Source: Streptomyces malachitofuscus | GTDB lineage: Bacteria; Actinomycetota; Actinomycetes; Streptomycetales; Streptomycetaceae | Direction: 5' to 3' | Assembly: GCF_014650055.1 (NCBI RefSeq) | Contig: NZ_BMUF01000012.1 | Span: forward strand, 186,001-250,000 | Length of the DNA stretch: 64,000 nt | Shown here: positions 48,745-57,890 of the stretch, one piece after another | How the letters are laid out: every line of letters starts with the position of its first letter | Position numbering within the stretch: the stretch's first letter is position 1 | Position numbers and translations under genes: made by a program | The notes under the pieces: model-generated | Database searches by the model: none | Told to the model about the DNA's origin: nothing | What the model saw: the letters and a program-made list of their open reading frames with translations, nothing else

Positions 48745-50079
48745 ATGAGCACCATCACGACCGAGGAGCTCGCGGCCACCACGCTGCTGCGGTTCGCCAC
48801 CGCGGGCTCCGTCGACGACGGCAAGTCCACCCTGGTGGGCCGGCTGCTGCACGACTCCAAGTCGGTCCTCACCGACCAGTTGGAGGCCGTGGAGCGCGCG
48901 TCGGCGAGCCGGGGCCAGGACGCTCCCGACCTCGCGCTGCTCACCGACGGTCTGCGGGCCGAGCGGGAGCAGGGCATCACCATCGACGTGGCCTACCGCT
49001 ACTTCGCCACGCCCCGGCGCCGGTTCATCCTCGCCGACACCCCCGGCCATGTGCAGTACACGCGGAACATGGTCACCGGCGCGTCGACGGCCGAGCTGAC
49101 GGTGATCCTGGTCGACGCCCGCAACGGCGTGGTCGAGCAGACCCGGCGGCACGCCGCCATCGCCGCGCTGCTGCGCGTCCCGCACGTGGTCCTCGCCGTC
49201 AACAAGATGGACCTGGTCGACTACCGGGAGTCCGTGTTCGCGGGCATCGCCGAGGAGTTCACGGCGTACGCGACCGAGCTGGGCGTCCCCGAGGTGACCG
49301 CGATCCCGATCTCGGCGCTGGTCGGCGACAACGTGGTGGAGCCGTCCGCGCACATGGACTGGTACGGCGGCCCGACGGTGCTGGAGCACCTGGAGACCGT
49401 CCCGGTCAGCCACGACCTGGCGCACTGCCACGCGCGGCTGCCCGTGCAGTACGTGATCCGGCCGCAGAGCGCCGAGCACCCGGACTACCGGGGGTACGCC
49501 GGCCAGATCGCGGCGGGCACCTTCCGGGTGGGCGACTCGGTGACCGTGCTCCCCTCCGGCCGCACGACGACGGTGACGGGGATCGACCTGCTGGGCAAGC
49601 CGGTCGACATCGCCTGGACTCCGCAGTCGGTGACGCTGCTGCTGGCCGACGACATCGACATCTCCCGCGGTGACCTGATCGTCCCCAGCAAGGACGCGCC
49701 GGCCACCTCGCAGGACGTCGAGGCCACCGTGTGCCATGTCGCCGACCAGCCGCTGACCGTCGGCCACCGGGTGCTGCTCAAGCACGGCACGCGCACGGTC
49801 AAGGCGATCGTGAAGGACATCCCGTCCCGGCTGACACTGGACGACCTGTCCCTGCACCCGCACCCCGGCACGCTCGGCGCCAACGACATCGGCCGGGTGA
49901 AGATCCGCACCGCCGAACCGCTGCCCGCCGACTCCTACGCGGACTCGCGGCGCACCGGCTCGTTCATCCTCATCGACCCCAGCGACGGCACGACGCTGAC
50001 CGCCGGCATGGTCGGTGAGTCCTTCGCCGCGCCGGAGCCCGTCAAGGACGGGACCGAGGACGACGGATGGGACTTCTGA
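48745..50079 (+). CDS. cysN: sulfate adenylyltransferase subunit 1 (GTPase)
   Basis: 444 residues. EF-Tu-like GTPase that drives ATP sulfurylase. G1 AGSVDDGKST (about 20-29), G2 region GITIDVAYRYF, G3 DTPGH (about 98-102), G4 NKMD and G5-type SAL. No CysC fusion. AGAG is the only ribosome-site-like sequence before the ATG, two bases after the cysD stop, consistent with translational coupling. Confidence 0.96.
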   Translation: MSTITTEELAATTLLRFATAGSVDDGKSTLVGRLLHDSKSVLTDQLEAVERASASRGQDAPDLALLTDGLRAEREQGITIDVAYRYFATPRRRFILADTPGHVQYTRNMVTGASTAELTVILVDARNGVVEQTRRHAAIAALLRVPHVVLAVNKMDLVDYRESVFAGIAEEFTAYATELGVPEVTAIPISALVGDNVVEPSAHMDWYGGPTVLEHLETVPVSHDLAHCHARLPVQYVIRPQSAEHPDYRGYAGQIAAGTFRVGDSVTVLPSGRTTTVTGIDLLGKPVDIAWTPQSVTLLLADDIDISRGDLIVPSKDAPATSQDVEATVCHVADQPLTVGHRVLLKHGTRTVKAIVKDIPSRLTLDDLSLHPHPGTLGANDIGRVKIRTAEPLPADSYADSRRTGSFILIDPSDGTTLTAGMVGESFAAPEPVKDGTEDDGWDF

Positions 50080-50081
50080 GC

Positions 50082-50240
50082 ATGAACCCAACCGACTTCT
50101 ACTCGGAGTTCGCGAAGGAGGGCGGCCGTGTCGGCTGGGGGTCCCCCCGGACGAAGTCTGGGGGAGGTGCTCTCGGCTGGGGGTCCCCCCGGACGAAGTC
50201 TGGGGGAGGGCAGGGCGGGGTGGAGCGATGTGTGCGATGA
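50082..50240 (+). CDS. possible 52-residue ORF built on a tandem hairpin repeat
   Basis: ATG at 50082, two bases after the cysN stop; stop TGA at 50238-50240. The N-terminus MNPTDFYSEFAKEGG is not low-complexity. The rest is two in-frame copies of GWGSPRTKSGGG encoded by the repeated hairpin at 50131-50209. It may be a real ORF invaded by the element, or an accident. No homologue recognised. Confidence 0.3.
   Translation: MNPTDFYSEFAKEGGRVGWGSPRTKSGGGALGWGSPRTKSGGGQGGVERCVR
50131..50209. repeat. tandem hairpin element, two copies of 37 bp with 42-bp period
   Basis: 50131-50167 and 50173-50209 are identical. Each has GGGGGTCCCCC and a second stem TCCCCCC...GGGGGA around a GGACGAAGTCT-type loop. 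This is a recurrent Streptomyces intergenic hairpin; the same GGGGGTCCCCC / GGGGGA signature occurs at 57891-57981. Confidence 0.8.
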
Positions 50241-50354
50241 CGTACGCGCACCGCTCGCGCGCCCTCACGCCCCACCGCCGTAGACGAAAACCCGCCGACT
50301 TCCCGGCCGCGACCTGAGAACGTGACCGCCGGGCCTCCGAGAGGACAGCCTCCC

Positions 50355-51458
50355 GTGCCTGCCACATCAGCCCTTCGCCGCACCCTCGCGGTGATGGCCG
50401 TGCTTCCGCTACTCACCCTGGCCGGGTGCGGCTACGGCTCCCAGGCGAAGGACGACGGCGCCGCGAAGGTCGCCGCGGGCGCGGAGAAGACCGACGGTCT
50501 GGACTCCGTGAGGATCGGGTACTTCGGCAACCTCACCCACGGGACCGCGCTGGTGGCCAACAGGAAGGGCTTCTTCCAGAAGGAGCTCGGCGGTACGGAG
50601 GCGAAGTACGCCGTCTTCAACGCGGGGCCGTCGGAGATCGAGGCCCTCAACTCGGGTTCCCTCGACATCGGTTTCATCGGCCCGTCGCCGGCCGTCAACG
50701 GCTACGCCCGGTCGGACGGCAAGAACCTGCGGATCGTCGGCGGTTCGGCGTCCGGCGGGGTGAAGCTGGTGGTGAACCCGGACCGGGTGAAGTCGCTGAA
50801 GGACGTCGAGGGCAAGCGGATCGCGACCCCGCAGCTCGGCAACACCCAGGACGTCGCGTTCCTCAACTGGGCGGCCGAGCAGGGCTGGAAGGTCGACGCG
50901 CAGAGCGGCAAGGGCGATGTCACGGTCGTCCGCAGCGACAACAAGGTCACCCCCGACGCGTTCCGGGCGGGGTCGGTCGACGGCGCCTGGGTGCCGGAGC
51001 CGACCGCCTCGAAGCTGGTCGCCGAGGGCGGCAAGGTGCTGCTGGACGAGACGTCCCTGTGGCCGGACGAGAAGTTCGTGATCACGAACGTGATCGTGCG
51101 CCAGGAGTTCCTGGACGAGCACCCGAAGGCGGTCGAGGCGGTGCTGCGGGCCTCCGTCGAGGCCAACGAGTGGATCAACGCCAACCGTGACGAGGCCAAG
51201 ACGGTCGCCAACGAGCAGCTGGAGACCGACTCCGGGAAGGCGCTGCCCGCCGAGGTGCTCGACCCGGCGTGGGAGTCCATCCGGTTCACCGACGACCCGC
51301 TGGCGTCGACGCTCGACGCCCAGGCGGACCACGCGGTCGAGGCGGGTCTGCTGGAGCAGCCGGACCTGACCGGCATCTACGACCTCACGCTGCTCAACAA
51401 GGTCCTCAAGGCGGTCGGCAGACCCGCCGTCGACGACGCCGGACTCGGCGCCGAATAA
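50355..51458 (+). CDS. ssuA: sulfonate-type ABC transporter substrate-binding lipoprotein
   Basis: 367 residues from the GTG at 50355 (GAGAGGA upstream); a GTG at 50322 is in frame. Lipobox LTLAGC (Cys25), so an external lipoprotein. SsuA/TauA-like binding fold: RIGYFGNLTHGTALVANRKGFF near 52, FNAGPSEIEALNSGSLDIGFIGPSPAVNGY near 85 and LNWAAEQGW near 165. Located between cysN and its ATPase, so the substrate is most likely an organosulfonate or sulfate ester; taurine is possible. Symbol by context. Confidence 0.87.
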   Translation: MPATSALRRTLAVMAVLPLLTLAGCGYGSQAKDDGAAKVAAGAEKTDGLDSVRIGYFGNLTHGTALVANRKGFFQKELGGTEAKYAVFNAGPSEIEALNSGSLDIGFIGPSPAVNGYARSDGKNLRIVGGSASGGVKLVVNPDRVKSLKDVEGKRIATPQLGNTQDVAFLNWAAEQGWKVDAQSGKGDVTVVRSDNKVTPDAFRAGSVDGAWVPEPTASKLVAEGGKVLLDETSLWPDEKFVITNVIVRQEFLDEHPKAVEAVLRASVEANEWINANRDEAKTVANEQLETDSGKALPAEVLDPAWESIRFTDDPLASTLDAQADHAVEAGLLEQPDLTGIYDLTLLNKVLKAVGRPAVDDAGLGAE

Positions 51459-51494
51459 GCCCGGATCACGAAGAGTTCCCAGGAGGTGACGACC

Positions 51495-52283
51495 ATGGCC
51501 ACGACCCTTGCCAAGGCCGCCGACGGCGTCGGGACGGCCACGCACGCCGCCCGGATCGAGCACGTCTCGAAGTCGTTCGCGGGCCCGGCCGGGCAGCAGC
51601 TCGTGCTGGACGACATCACGCTCGACGTCGCGCCCGGCGAGTTCGTCACCCTGCTGGGTGCGTCGGGGTGCGGCAAGTCGACACTGCTGAACCTGGTCGC
51701 GGGCCTGGACCGGCCCACGGCCGGAGCGATCAGCACGGACGGGCGGCCCGCCCTGATGTTCCAGGAGCACGCGCTCTTCCCGTGGCTGACCGCGGGCAAG
51801 AACATCGAACTCGCCCTGAAGCTGCGGGGGGTGCCGAAGAACGAGCGGCGCGGGCGGGCCGAGGAGCTGCTGGAGCTCGTCCGGCTGAAGGGCGCCCACG
51901 GCAAGCGGGTGCACGAGCTGTCCGGCGGGATGCGGCAGCGGGTGGCTCTGGCCCGGGCCCTCGCCCAGGAGAGCAAGCTGCTGCTGATGGACGAGCCGTT
52001 CGCGGCCCTGGACGCCATCACCCGGGACGTGCTGCACGACGAGCTGACCCGGATCTGGCGCGAGACACGGCTGTCGGTCCTGTTCGTCACGCACAACGTG
52101 CGCGAAGCCGTCCGGCTCGCGGAGCGGGTCGTGCTGCTGTCCTCCCGTCCGGGCCGGATCGCCCGCGAGTGGACGGTCGGCATCCCGCATCCGCGCCGTA
52201 TCGAGGACACCGCCGTGGCGGAACTGTCCGTCGAGATCACCGAAGAACTCCGTGGGGAGATCCGCCGTCATGGCCAGCACTGA
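51495..52283 (+). CDS. ssuB: sulfonate-type ABC transporter ATP-binding protein
   Basis: 262 residues from the ATG at 51495 (AGGAGG eight bases upstream). Walker A LGASGCGKST, Q-loop MFQEHALFPWL, signature LSGGMRQRVALARAL, Walker B LLLMDEPFAALD and switch His VTHNVREA. Nitrate/sulfonate/bicarbonate type (SsuB/TauB). Its 3' end overlaps the permease start by 14 bases. Confidence 0.92.
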   Translation: MATTLAKAADGVGTATHAARIEHVSKSFAGPAGQQLVLDDITLDVAPGEFVTLLGASGCGKSTLLNLVAGLDRPTAGAISTDGRPALMFQEHALFPWLTAGKNIELALKLRGVPKNERRGRAEELLELVRLKGAHGKRVHELSGGMRQRVALARALAQESKLLLMDEPFAALDAITRDVLHDELTRIWRETRLSVLFVTHNVREAVRLAERVVLLSSRPGRIAREWTVGIPHPRRIEDTAVAELSVEITEELRGEIRRHGQH

Positions 52284-53166
52284 GACGACCGCGAAGGACA
52301 AGGACGGGGGCGACCTCGCCGGTCTGGAGGCGGGCCTCGACGCACTGGAGACGGTGCAGACCGGCCGCACGCCGTTCCGGCAGACCCTCACGCAGAAGAT
52401 CCTGCCGCCGCTCGTCGCCGTCGCGCTGGTGCTGGCCGTGTGGCAGGCCCTGGTCTCCTTCAAGATCGTCGACGATCCGACCAAGCTGCCCTCGCCGGGC
52501 GCGGTGTGGCACGTCCTGCGCGAGGCGTGGCTCCAGGGCGAACTGCTCGGCTACATCTGGACCAGCGTCTCGCGCGGTCTGCTCGGCTTCTTCTTCGCGC
52601 TGCTGATCGGCACCCCACTGGGGCTGCTGGTGGCGCGCGTGAAGGTGGTGCGCGCGGCGATCGGGCCGATCCTGTCCGGTCTGCAGTCGCTGCCGTCAGT
52701 GGCGTGGGTGCCGCCGGCGGTCATCTGGCTGGGACTGAACAACTCGATGATGTACGCGGTGATCCTGCTCGGCGCGGTCCCCTCGATCGCCAACGGCCTG
52801 GTCTCCGGCGTCTCCCAGGTGCCGCCGCTGTTCCTGCGGGCGGGGCGCACGCTGGGCGCGACGGGGCTGAAGGGCACCTGGCACATCGTGCTGCCGGCCG
52901 CGCTGCCCGGCTATGTGGCGGGGCTGAAGCAGGGCTGGGCGTTCTCCTGGCGCTCGCTGATGGCGGCGGAGATCATCGCGTCCTTCCCCGACCTGGGCGT
53001 CGGCCTCGGCCAGCTGCTGGAGAACGGCCGCAACGCCAGCGACATGGCCATGGTCTTCGAGGCCATCCTGCTGATCCTGACCGTCGGTATCGCCATCGAC
53101 CTGCTGATCTTCAGTCCGCTGGAGCGGTGGGTGCTGCGCAGCCGCGGTCTGCTGGTGAAGGGCTGA
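52270..53166 (+). CDS. ssuC: sulfonate-type ABC transporter permease
   Basis: 298 residues. A 45-residue cytoplasmic N-terminus, then six hydrophobic helices. The EAA loop is TGLKGTWHIVLPAALPGYVAGLKQGWAFSWRSLMAAE, as in SsuC/TauC. One permease gene, so it is a homodimer. Start at ATG 52270 inside the ATPase gene. Confidence 0.92.
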   Translation: MASTETTAKDKDGGDLAGLEAGLDALETVQTGRTPFRQTLTQKILPPLVAVALVLAVWQALVSFKIVDDPTKLPSPGAVWHVLREAWLQGELLGYIWTSVSRGLLGFFFALLIGTPLGLLVARVKVVRAAIGPILSGLQSLPSVAWVPPAVIWLGLNNSMMYAVILLGAVPSIANGLVSGVSQVPPLFLRAGRTLGATGLKGTWHIVLPAALPGYVAGLKQGWAFSWRSLMAAEIIASFPDLGVGLGQLLENGRNASDMAMVFEAILLILTVGIAIDLLIFSPLERWVLRSRGLLVKG

Positions 53167-53174
53167 GGCACACC

Positions 53175-53912
53175 ATGCACCGTCCGGTACTTCTCGTCAT
53201 CGCCCACGGCAGCCGCGATCCCCGGCACGCCGCGACCGTGCACGACCTGGTGCGGCGGGTGCGGTCGCTGCGGCCCGGACTGCGGGTGGAGACCGGGTTC
53301 CTGGACTTCAACATCCCCTCGGTGAAAGGGGTACTGGAGTCGCTGGACGCGGAGGGCGTCCGCGACGTGGTCGCCCTCCCGCTGCTGCTGACCCGGGCCT
53401 TCCACGCCAAGGCCGACATCCCGGCGGTGCTGGCCGAGGCACCGCCGCGGCTGCGGATCCGCCAGGCCGAGGTGCTGGGCCCGTCCCCGCTGCTGCTCTC
53501 GGCCCTGGAGCGGCGGCTGTACGAGGCGGGCCTGACGCCCGCCGACAAGTCCTCGACCGGGGTCGTGCTGGCCTCGGCGGGGTCCTCCGACCCGGAGGCG
53601 ATCGCAGTGATCGCAGAAATCGCGCGGGAGTGGCGGCACACCGGTTGGTGCGCCGTGCGGCCTGCGTTCGCCTCCGCATCCCTCCCCCGCACCGAGGACG
53701 CGGTCCGCGACCTGCGCGCCCTGGGCTGTGCGCGCGTCGCCGTCGCGCCCTACGTCCTCGCCCCCGGCTTCCTCCCGGACCGGATCGCCCGGGGCGCGGC
53801 GGAGGCGGACGTCCTGGCGGACGTGCTGGGTCCGGCGCCCGAGGTGGCGCGGGTGCTGCTGGAGCGGTACGAGCAGGCGCGGGTGCCGCGGCTGGCCGCG
53901 GTCGGCGCCTGA
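53175..53912 (+). CDS. sirohydrochlorin chelatase (CbiX/SirB type)
   Basis: 245 residues. LLVIAHGSRDP near 5-15 contains the metal-binding His of CbiX/SirB-type chelatases; a second half-domain follows (VLASAGSSDPEAI near 130), so it is a double-length form. Inserts Fe2+ into sirohydrochlorin, making the siroheme that Sir needs. The last gene of the operon. It converges on the DsbA-like gene with nine bases between. Confidence 0.88.
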   Translation: MHRPVLLVIAHGSRDPRHAATVHDLVRRVRSLRPGLRVETGFLDFNIPSVKGVLESLDAEGVRDVVALPLLLTRAFHAKADIPAVLAEAPPRLRIRQAEVLGPSPLLLSALERRLYEAGLTPADKSSTGVVLASAGSSDPEAIAVIAEIAREWRHTGWCAVRPAFASASLPRTEDAVRDLRALGCARVAVAPYVLAPGFLPDRIARGAAEADVLADVLGPAPEVARVLLERYEQARVPRLAAVGA

Positions 53913-53921
53913 CCGGTCCGC

Positions 53922-54539
53922 TCAGTCGAAGCTCAGGCCGCCGGTCCTGGTCCGCTTCAGTTCGAAGAAGTCCGGGTCGCGGGCCAGCACCCGGAAGCTG
54001 TCGAAGAGTTCGGCCGCCCGCTCGCCCCGGGGAACGGCCCGCAGCACAGGTCCGAACCACACCGTTCCGTCGACATGAAGGGTGGGCGTCCCCACATAGG
54101 CGCCCGTGTCCGCTTCGGCGCCCGCCTCGTGACTGCGGCGCACGGCGTCGTCGTACGCCGGGTCATGCGCGGCGGCGGCCAGGTCCGCGGGCAGGCCGAG
54201 TTCGCCGAGGGCCTCGGTGATCACGGTGTCGAAGTCCTCGGCACCGCGCTCGTGGATGCGGGTGCCGAGGGCGGTGTAGAGGTCGCGCAGCACCTTCTCG
54301 CCGTGCCGTTCGGCGGCGGCCACCGCCACCCGCACCGGGCCGATGGAGCGGTCGACCAGGTCCCGGTACCAGTCGGGCAGCTCGTTCCCGGTGTTGTGCA
54401 GGTACAGACTCATCACGCGGAAGCGCAGATCGAGGGGGCGGTGCCGTTCGACCTCGAGCAGCCAGCGGGAGGTGATCCAGGCGAAGGGGCAGGCGGGGTC
54501 GAAGAAGCAGTCGACGCGGGTGGGTGATCCATGGCTCAT
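53922..54539 (-). CDS. DsbA-family mycothiol-dependent nitroreductase-like protein
   Basis: 205 residues from the ATG at 54539; the frame is open to 54575. Thioredoxin-like fold with DCFFDPACPFAWITSRW at the N-terminus. The DPxCPF motif has one Cys where DsbA has CxxC, as in the actinobacterial mycothiol-dependent nitroreductase family. VGTPTLHVDG carries the cis-Pro. Cytoplasmic (no signal peptide). Leaderless start. Confidence 0.82.
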   Translation of the reverse strand: MSHGSPTRVDCFFDPACPFAWITSRWLLEVERHRPLDLRFRVMSLYLHNTGNELPDWYRDLVDRSIGPVRVAVAAAERHGEKVLRDLYTALGTRIHERGAEDFDTVITEALGELGLPADLAAAAHDPAYDDAVRRSHEAGAEADTGAYVGTPTLHVDGTVWFGPVLRAVPRGERAAELFDSFRVLARDPDFFELKRTRTGGLSFD

Positions 54540-54546
54540 ACCGTCG

Positions 54547-54552
54547 AACGTA
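54547..54552 (-). promoter_or_regulatory. -10 box of leaderless promoter for the DsbA-like gene
   Basis: TACGTT on the minus strand, 7 bases, ATG at 54539. Confidence 0.6.
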
Positions 54553-54646
54553 GGCGCGGCGGGGCCCGGTGACATGGTCCACTTCGCGGCGCTGCCACTG
54601 GTCCACTTCCCCGCCGTGCCACGGCTCCCGTCCCGGCGGCGCCCGG

Positions 54647-55195
54647 TCAGTCCCGGGTGAGCTCCACGAGTTTCGTCACCGTGTTCCAGTTACGGCTGGT
54701 GGCGACGACGCCCTTGTTGATGCGCGGCTTGGACAGGTGCTCGGCGAGTTTTGAGCGGCCCAGCCCGTTCGGGGCGTACAGGTAGAGCACACGGTCGCCG
54801 AGGCGGAACTCCTCGGGGAGGTAGGCGTCCTGGTCGATCTCGGCGAAGCGCTCGGCCGTGACGGGCTCGGAGAAGTAGGTGACGTGGAGCTGCTTGGGCT
54901 CCAGCGTGCCGGCCGGGAACGGGCAGGCGTCGGCGACCGCCCTCAGATAGGCGTGGTCGCGCACGATCACGTCGACGGCGAAGCCGAAGTGCCGCTCGAT
55001 CGCCGCGGCCAACTCGGCGGCCAGTGACTCCTCGTCGCCGTGCCCGGAGGTGAACACCGCCTGGCCGCTCTGCAGATGGGTGCGCACGTCCTCGTGGCCG
55101 AGGCCCTCGATGAGCGTGCGGAGTTCGGCCATCGGGACTTTCCTGCTGCCGCCCACGTTGATCCCGCGCAGCAGCGCCGCGTATCTCGTCGCCAT
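54647..55195 (-). CDS. DUF1697 family protein
   Basis: 182 residues from the ATG at 55195. The family opening is MATRYAALLRGINVGGSRKVPM; THLQSGQAVF and the end SRNWNTVTKLVEL also match. Function unknown; found widely in bacteria as a single small cytoplasmic protein. Leaderless start; the open frame upstream to 55303 is not needed. Confidence 0.9.
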   Translation of the reverse strand: MATRYAALLRGINVGGSRKVPMAELRTLIEGLGHEDVRTHLQSGQAVFTSGHGDEESLAAELAAAIERHFGFAVDVIVRDHAYLRAVADACPFPAGTLEPKQLHVTYFSEPVTAERFAEIDQDAYLPEEFRLGDRVLYLYAPNGLGRSKLAEHLSKPRINKGVVATSRNWNTVTKLVELTRD

Positions 55196-55201
55196 GGGCA
55201 C

Positions 55202-55207
55202 AGCGTA
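55202..55207 (-). promoter_or_regulatory. -10 box of leaderless promoter for the DUF1697 gene
   Basis: TACGCT on the minus strand, 6 bases, ATG at 55195. Confidence 0.6.
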
Positions 55208-55569
55208 GAGGGGCCGTCGTGCCCCGTGGGGGTGGGCACGACGGCCGGGTCCGCGTGGGGCGGACTGCGCGAAACTCTGGCCGACCGGTGGGTGCGGGAT
55301 CAACCGCTACACGCGCCTGTGACTTATTCAACAAGGTTGCGGAAACGCGTGCGGCGCCCCGCGACCCTGATCATCGTCCCCCACCTCCCCGGGTCCGTGT
55401 AGGGGGCCGCTGTCCTCCCCAGTGGGGAGGAGGTGGACGCCGATGGGATGAGGACGGTCCTCCGAGCTTCACCGGTCAGCACGACGAGACGCGCTTATGC
55501 GGCCCATACCTTCGAAAGCGTCAGGTGGCGGCAGGGGGTCGCTGCCGAGCACGAGGGAGCGAGCCCGTC
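55208..55569. other. divergent gap between DUF1697 and MmpL genes
   Basis: 362 bases without a gene. It contains a perfect 13-bp dyad at 55212-55246, a perfect 7-3-7 dyad CCTCCCC-AGT-GGGGAGG at 55414-55430 and CAACAAGGTTG at 55330-55340, which look like regulator or hairpin sites for the MmpL promoter. Confidence 0.55.
55212..55246. promoter_or_regulatory. perfect 13-bp dyad over the DUF1697 -35 region
   Basis: Arms GGCCGTCGTGCCC / GGGCACGACGGCC around nine bases. It starts four bases upstream of the -10 box of the DUF1697 promoter, so a bound protein would block that promoter. It could alternatively be an RNA hairpin. Confidence 0.5.
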
Positions 55570-57819
55570 ATGAAGAACGGAGATTCGCGGGTACGGGGCC
55601 TCGCCGCCCGGGCCGGCGGCTGGAGCGCCCGGCACCGCTGGGCGGCCGTCGGCATCTGGGTGCTGTTCGTGGTGCTGGCGGTGGGGCTCGGTTCGGCCGC
55701 CGGCCGGGTCGACGTCGGCGACAGCGATCAGCTCAAGGGAGAGACCAGCACCGCCGCCCGCATCCTCGAGGACGCCGGCATCGAGGAACCGGCCAGTGAG
55801 ACCGTGCTCGTCCAGGCGAAGGACGAGGGCGTGACGGCCACGGACGAGGAGTTCCGGGCGGCGGTCACCGCGGTCGTCGCGGCCGTGGAGGGGACCGGCG
55901 AGGTCACCGCTGTCACCTCACCGTACGAGAGCGACACCATCTCGGAGGACGGGCGCAGCGCGCTGGTCCAGTTCGACATGCGGGGCGACTCCGACACCGC
56001 CGGTGAGCGGGTCGAACCGGTGCTGAAGGCCGTGGAGGACGTCCAGCAGGACCACGGCTCGCTGCGGATCGAGGAGATCGGCGGCGCCAGCATGATGAAG
56101 ACGTTCGCCGACGCGTACGGCGACGACTTCAAGAAGGCCGAGTACTCCGCGGTGCCGGTGGCCTTCGGCATCCTGCTGATCGCGTTCGGCGCGCTGGTCG
56201 CGGCGCTGCTGCCGTTGGCTCTGGCGCTCACCGCGATCTTGGCGACGATGGGTCTGATGGGCCTGGTCAGCCATCTGCAGCCGATGAGCGATACGGCGAA
56301 CTCGGTGATGCTGCTGATCGGCCTGGCCGTCGGTGTCGACTACTGCCTGTTCTACCTGCGCCGCGAGCGCGAGGAGCGGGCGGCCGGACGGGACGCGCAG
56401 ACGGCGCTGCGGATCGCCGCCGCGACCAGCGGCCGGGCGATCGTCGTCTCCGGTGTCACGGTGTGTGTCGCGATGGCGGGCATGCTGTTCACCGGACTCG
56501 CGGAGTTCGAGGCGATGGGCCTGGCGTCGCTGATGGTCGTGGCGGTCGCCATGGTCGGTTCCGTCACCGTGCTGCCCGCGCTCCTGTCGCTGCTGGGCGA
56601 GCGGGTCGAGAAGGGCCGTTTGCCGTTCCTGCGCAGGCGCCGCGCGAACGGCAGCACGGACAGCCGGTTCTGGACGGCCGTACTGAAGAGGGTGCTCGCC
56701 AAACCGGTGCCGGCCGTCGTCGTGGCGACCGGCGCGCTGCTCGCCGTGGCCGCGCCCGCGGTCGGGATGAAGACGCAGAACCTCACGCTGGACCAGGAGT
56801 TCGGGGACTCGCTGCCGATCGTGCAGACGTACAACCGGGTCAACGAGGCGTTCCCGGGCGGCTCCGAGCCGGCGGAGGTGGTCGTCAGGGCCGACGACAT
56901 CAACGCGCCGGAGGTCAAGGCCGCGCTCGCCGACTTCCGTGAGCAGGCAGTTGATTCGGGCGCCTCGCAGGGCCCGGTCGAGATCAAGGTGCACGACCGG
57001 GAGAACGTCGCCTTCGTTTACGTGCCTCTGGTCGGCGGCTCCGACCAGGACAAGGCGGGTGCGAGCCTGGAGAAGCTGCGCGACGAGGTACGGCCCGCCA
57101 CGCTCGGCGAGGTGGACGGTCTCGAGGCGCCGATCACCGGGCAGATCGCCGGTTCGAAGGACTTCAACGACCAGCTGGTCGGAGCGGTCGTCCCGGTCTT
57201 CGCCTTCGTGGTGGTCTTCGCCTTCCTGCTGATGCTGCTGTCGTTCCGTTCGCTGACGGTCGCGATCACCTCGATCGTGCTGAACCTGCTGTCGGTGGGC
57301 GCCGCGTACGGCATCCTCGTGGCGGTCTTCCAGCACGGCTGGGGCGCGTCCCTGGTGGGCGCGGAGGGCGTCGGCGCGATCATCACCTGGCTGCCGCTGT
57401 TCCTCTTCGTGGTCCTGTTCGGCCTGTCGATGGACTACCACGTGTTCGTGGTCTCCCGGATCCGCGAGGCCCGGATGCGGGGCCGCACGACGCGGGACGC
57501 GATCCAGCACGGTGTGGTGACCACGGCCGGTGTCGTCACGAGCGCCGCGGTCATCATGGTGGCCGTGTTCGCGATCTTCGGGACGTTGTCCATGCAGTCC
57601 ATGAAGCAGATGGGCGTCGGCCTCGCGGCGGCGGTGCTCATCGACGCGACGATCATCCGGGGTGTGCTGCTCCCGGCGGTGATGGCGCTGCTCGGCGAGC
57701 GCAACTGGTACCTGCCGAAGTGGCTGCACCGGATGCCGGACCTGACCCACGACGAGTCGCCGGAGGCGGTGGCGCCGCCGGTGGCGCGGGACGACAAGAA
57801 CGAACGCGTACCGGTGTAG
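55570..57819 (+). CDS. MMPL/RND-superfamily transporter
   Basis: 749 residues from the ATG at 55570. Typical actinobacterial MmpL: twelve helices in two halves, each half preceded by a large external domain (about 55-190 and 410-545). GVDYCLFYLRREREE near 258 and GLSMDYHVFVVSRIREA near 618 carry the intramembrane Asp-Tyr pairs that form the proton relay. Exports lipids or hydrophobic compounds. A strong 13-bp hairpin follows the stop. Confidence 0.9.
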   Translation: MKNGDSRVRGLAARAGGWSARHRWAAVGIWVLFVVLAVGLGSAAGRVDVGDSDQLKGETSTAARILEDAGIEEPASETVLVQAKDEGVTATDEEFRAAVTAVVAAVEGTGEVTAVTSPYESDTISEDGRSALVQFDMRGDSDTAGERVEPVLKAVEDVQQDHGSLRIEEIGGASMMKTFADAYGDDFKKAEYSAVPVAFGILLIAFGALVAALLPLALALTAILATMGLMGLVSHLQPMSDTANSVMLLIGLAVGVDYCLFYLRREREERAAGRDAQTALRIAAATSGRAIVVSGVTVCVAMAGMLFTGLAEFEAMGLASLMVVAVAMVGSVTVLPALLSLLGERVEKGRLPFLRRRRANGSTDSRFWTAVLKRVLAKPVPAVVVATGALLAVAAPAVGMKTQNLTLDQEFGDSLPIVQTYNRVNEAFPGGSEPAEVVVRADDINAPEVKAALADFREQAVDSGASQGPVEIKVHDRENVAFVYVPLVGGSDQDKAGASLEKLRDEVRPATLGEVDGLEAPITGQIAGSKDFNDQLVGAVVPVFAFVVVFAFLLMLLSFRSLTVAITSIVLNLLSVGAAYGILVAVFQHGWGASLVGAEGVGAIITWLPLFLFVVLFGLSMDYHVFVVSRIREARMRGRTTRDAIQHGVVTTAGVVTSAAVIMVAVFAIFGTLSMQSMKQMGVGLAAAVLIDATIIRGVLLPAVMALLGERNWYLPKWLHRMPDLTHDESPEAVAPPVARDDKNERVPV

Positions 57820-57839
57820 CGAGGTAGGCGCGCAAGACG

Positions 57840-57871
57840 AGAGGGCCCGGCGACCAACCGCCGGGCCCTCT
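57840..57871 (+). terminator. perfect 13-bp hairpin terminator after the MmpL gene
   Basis: Arms AGAGGGCCCGGCG / CGCCGGGCCCTCT with loop ACCAAC, 20 bases after the stop codon. Confidence 0.8.
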
Positions 57872-57890
57872 GCCGCAGCTGCGGGCAGTC

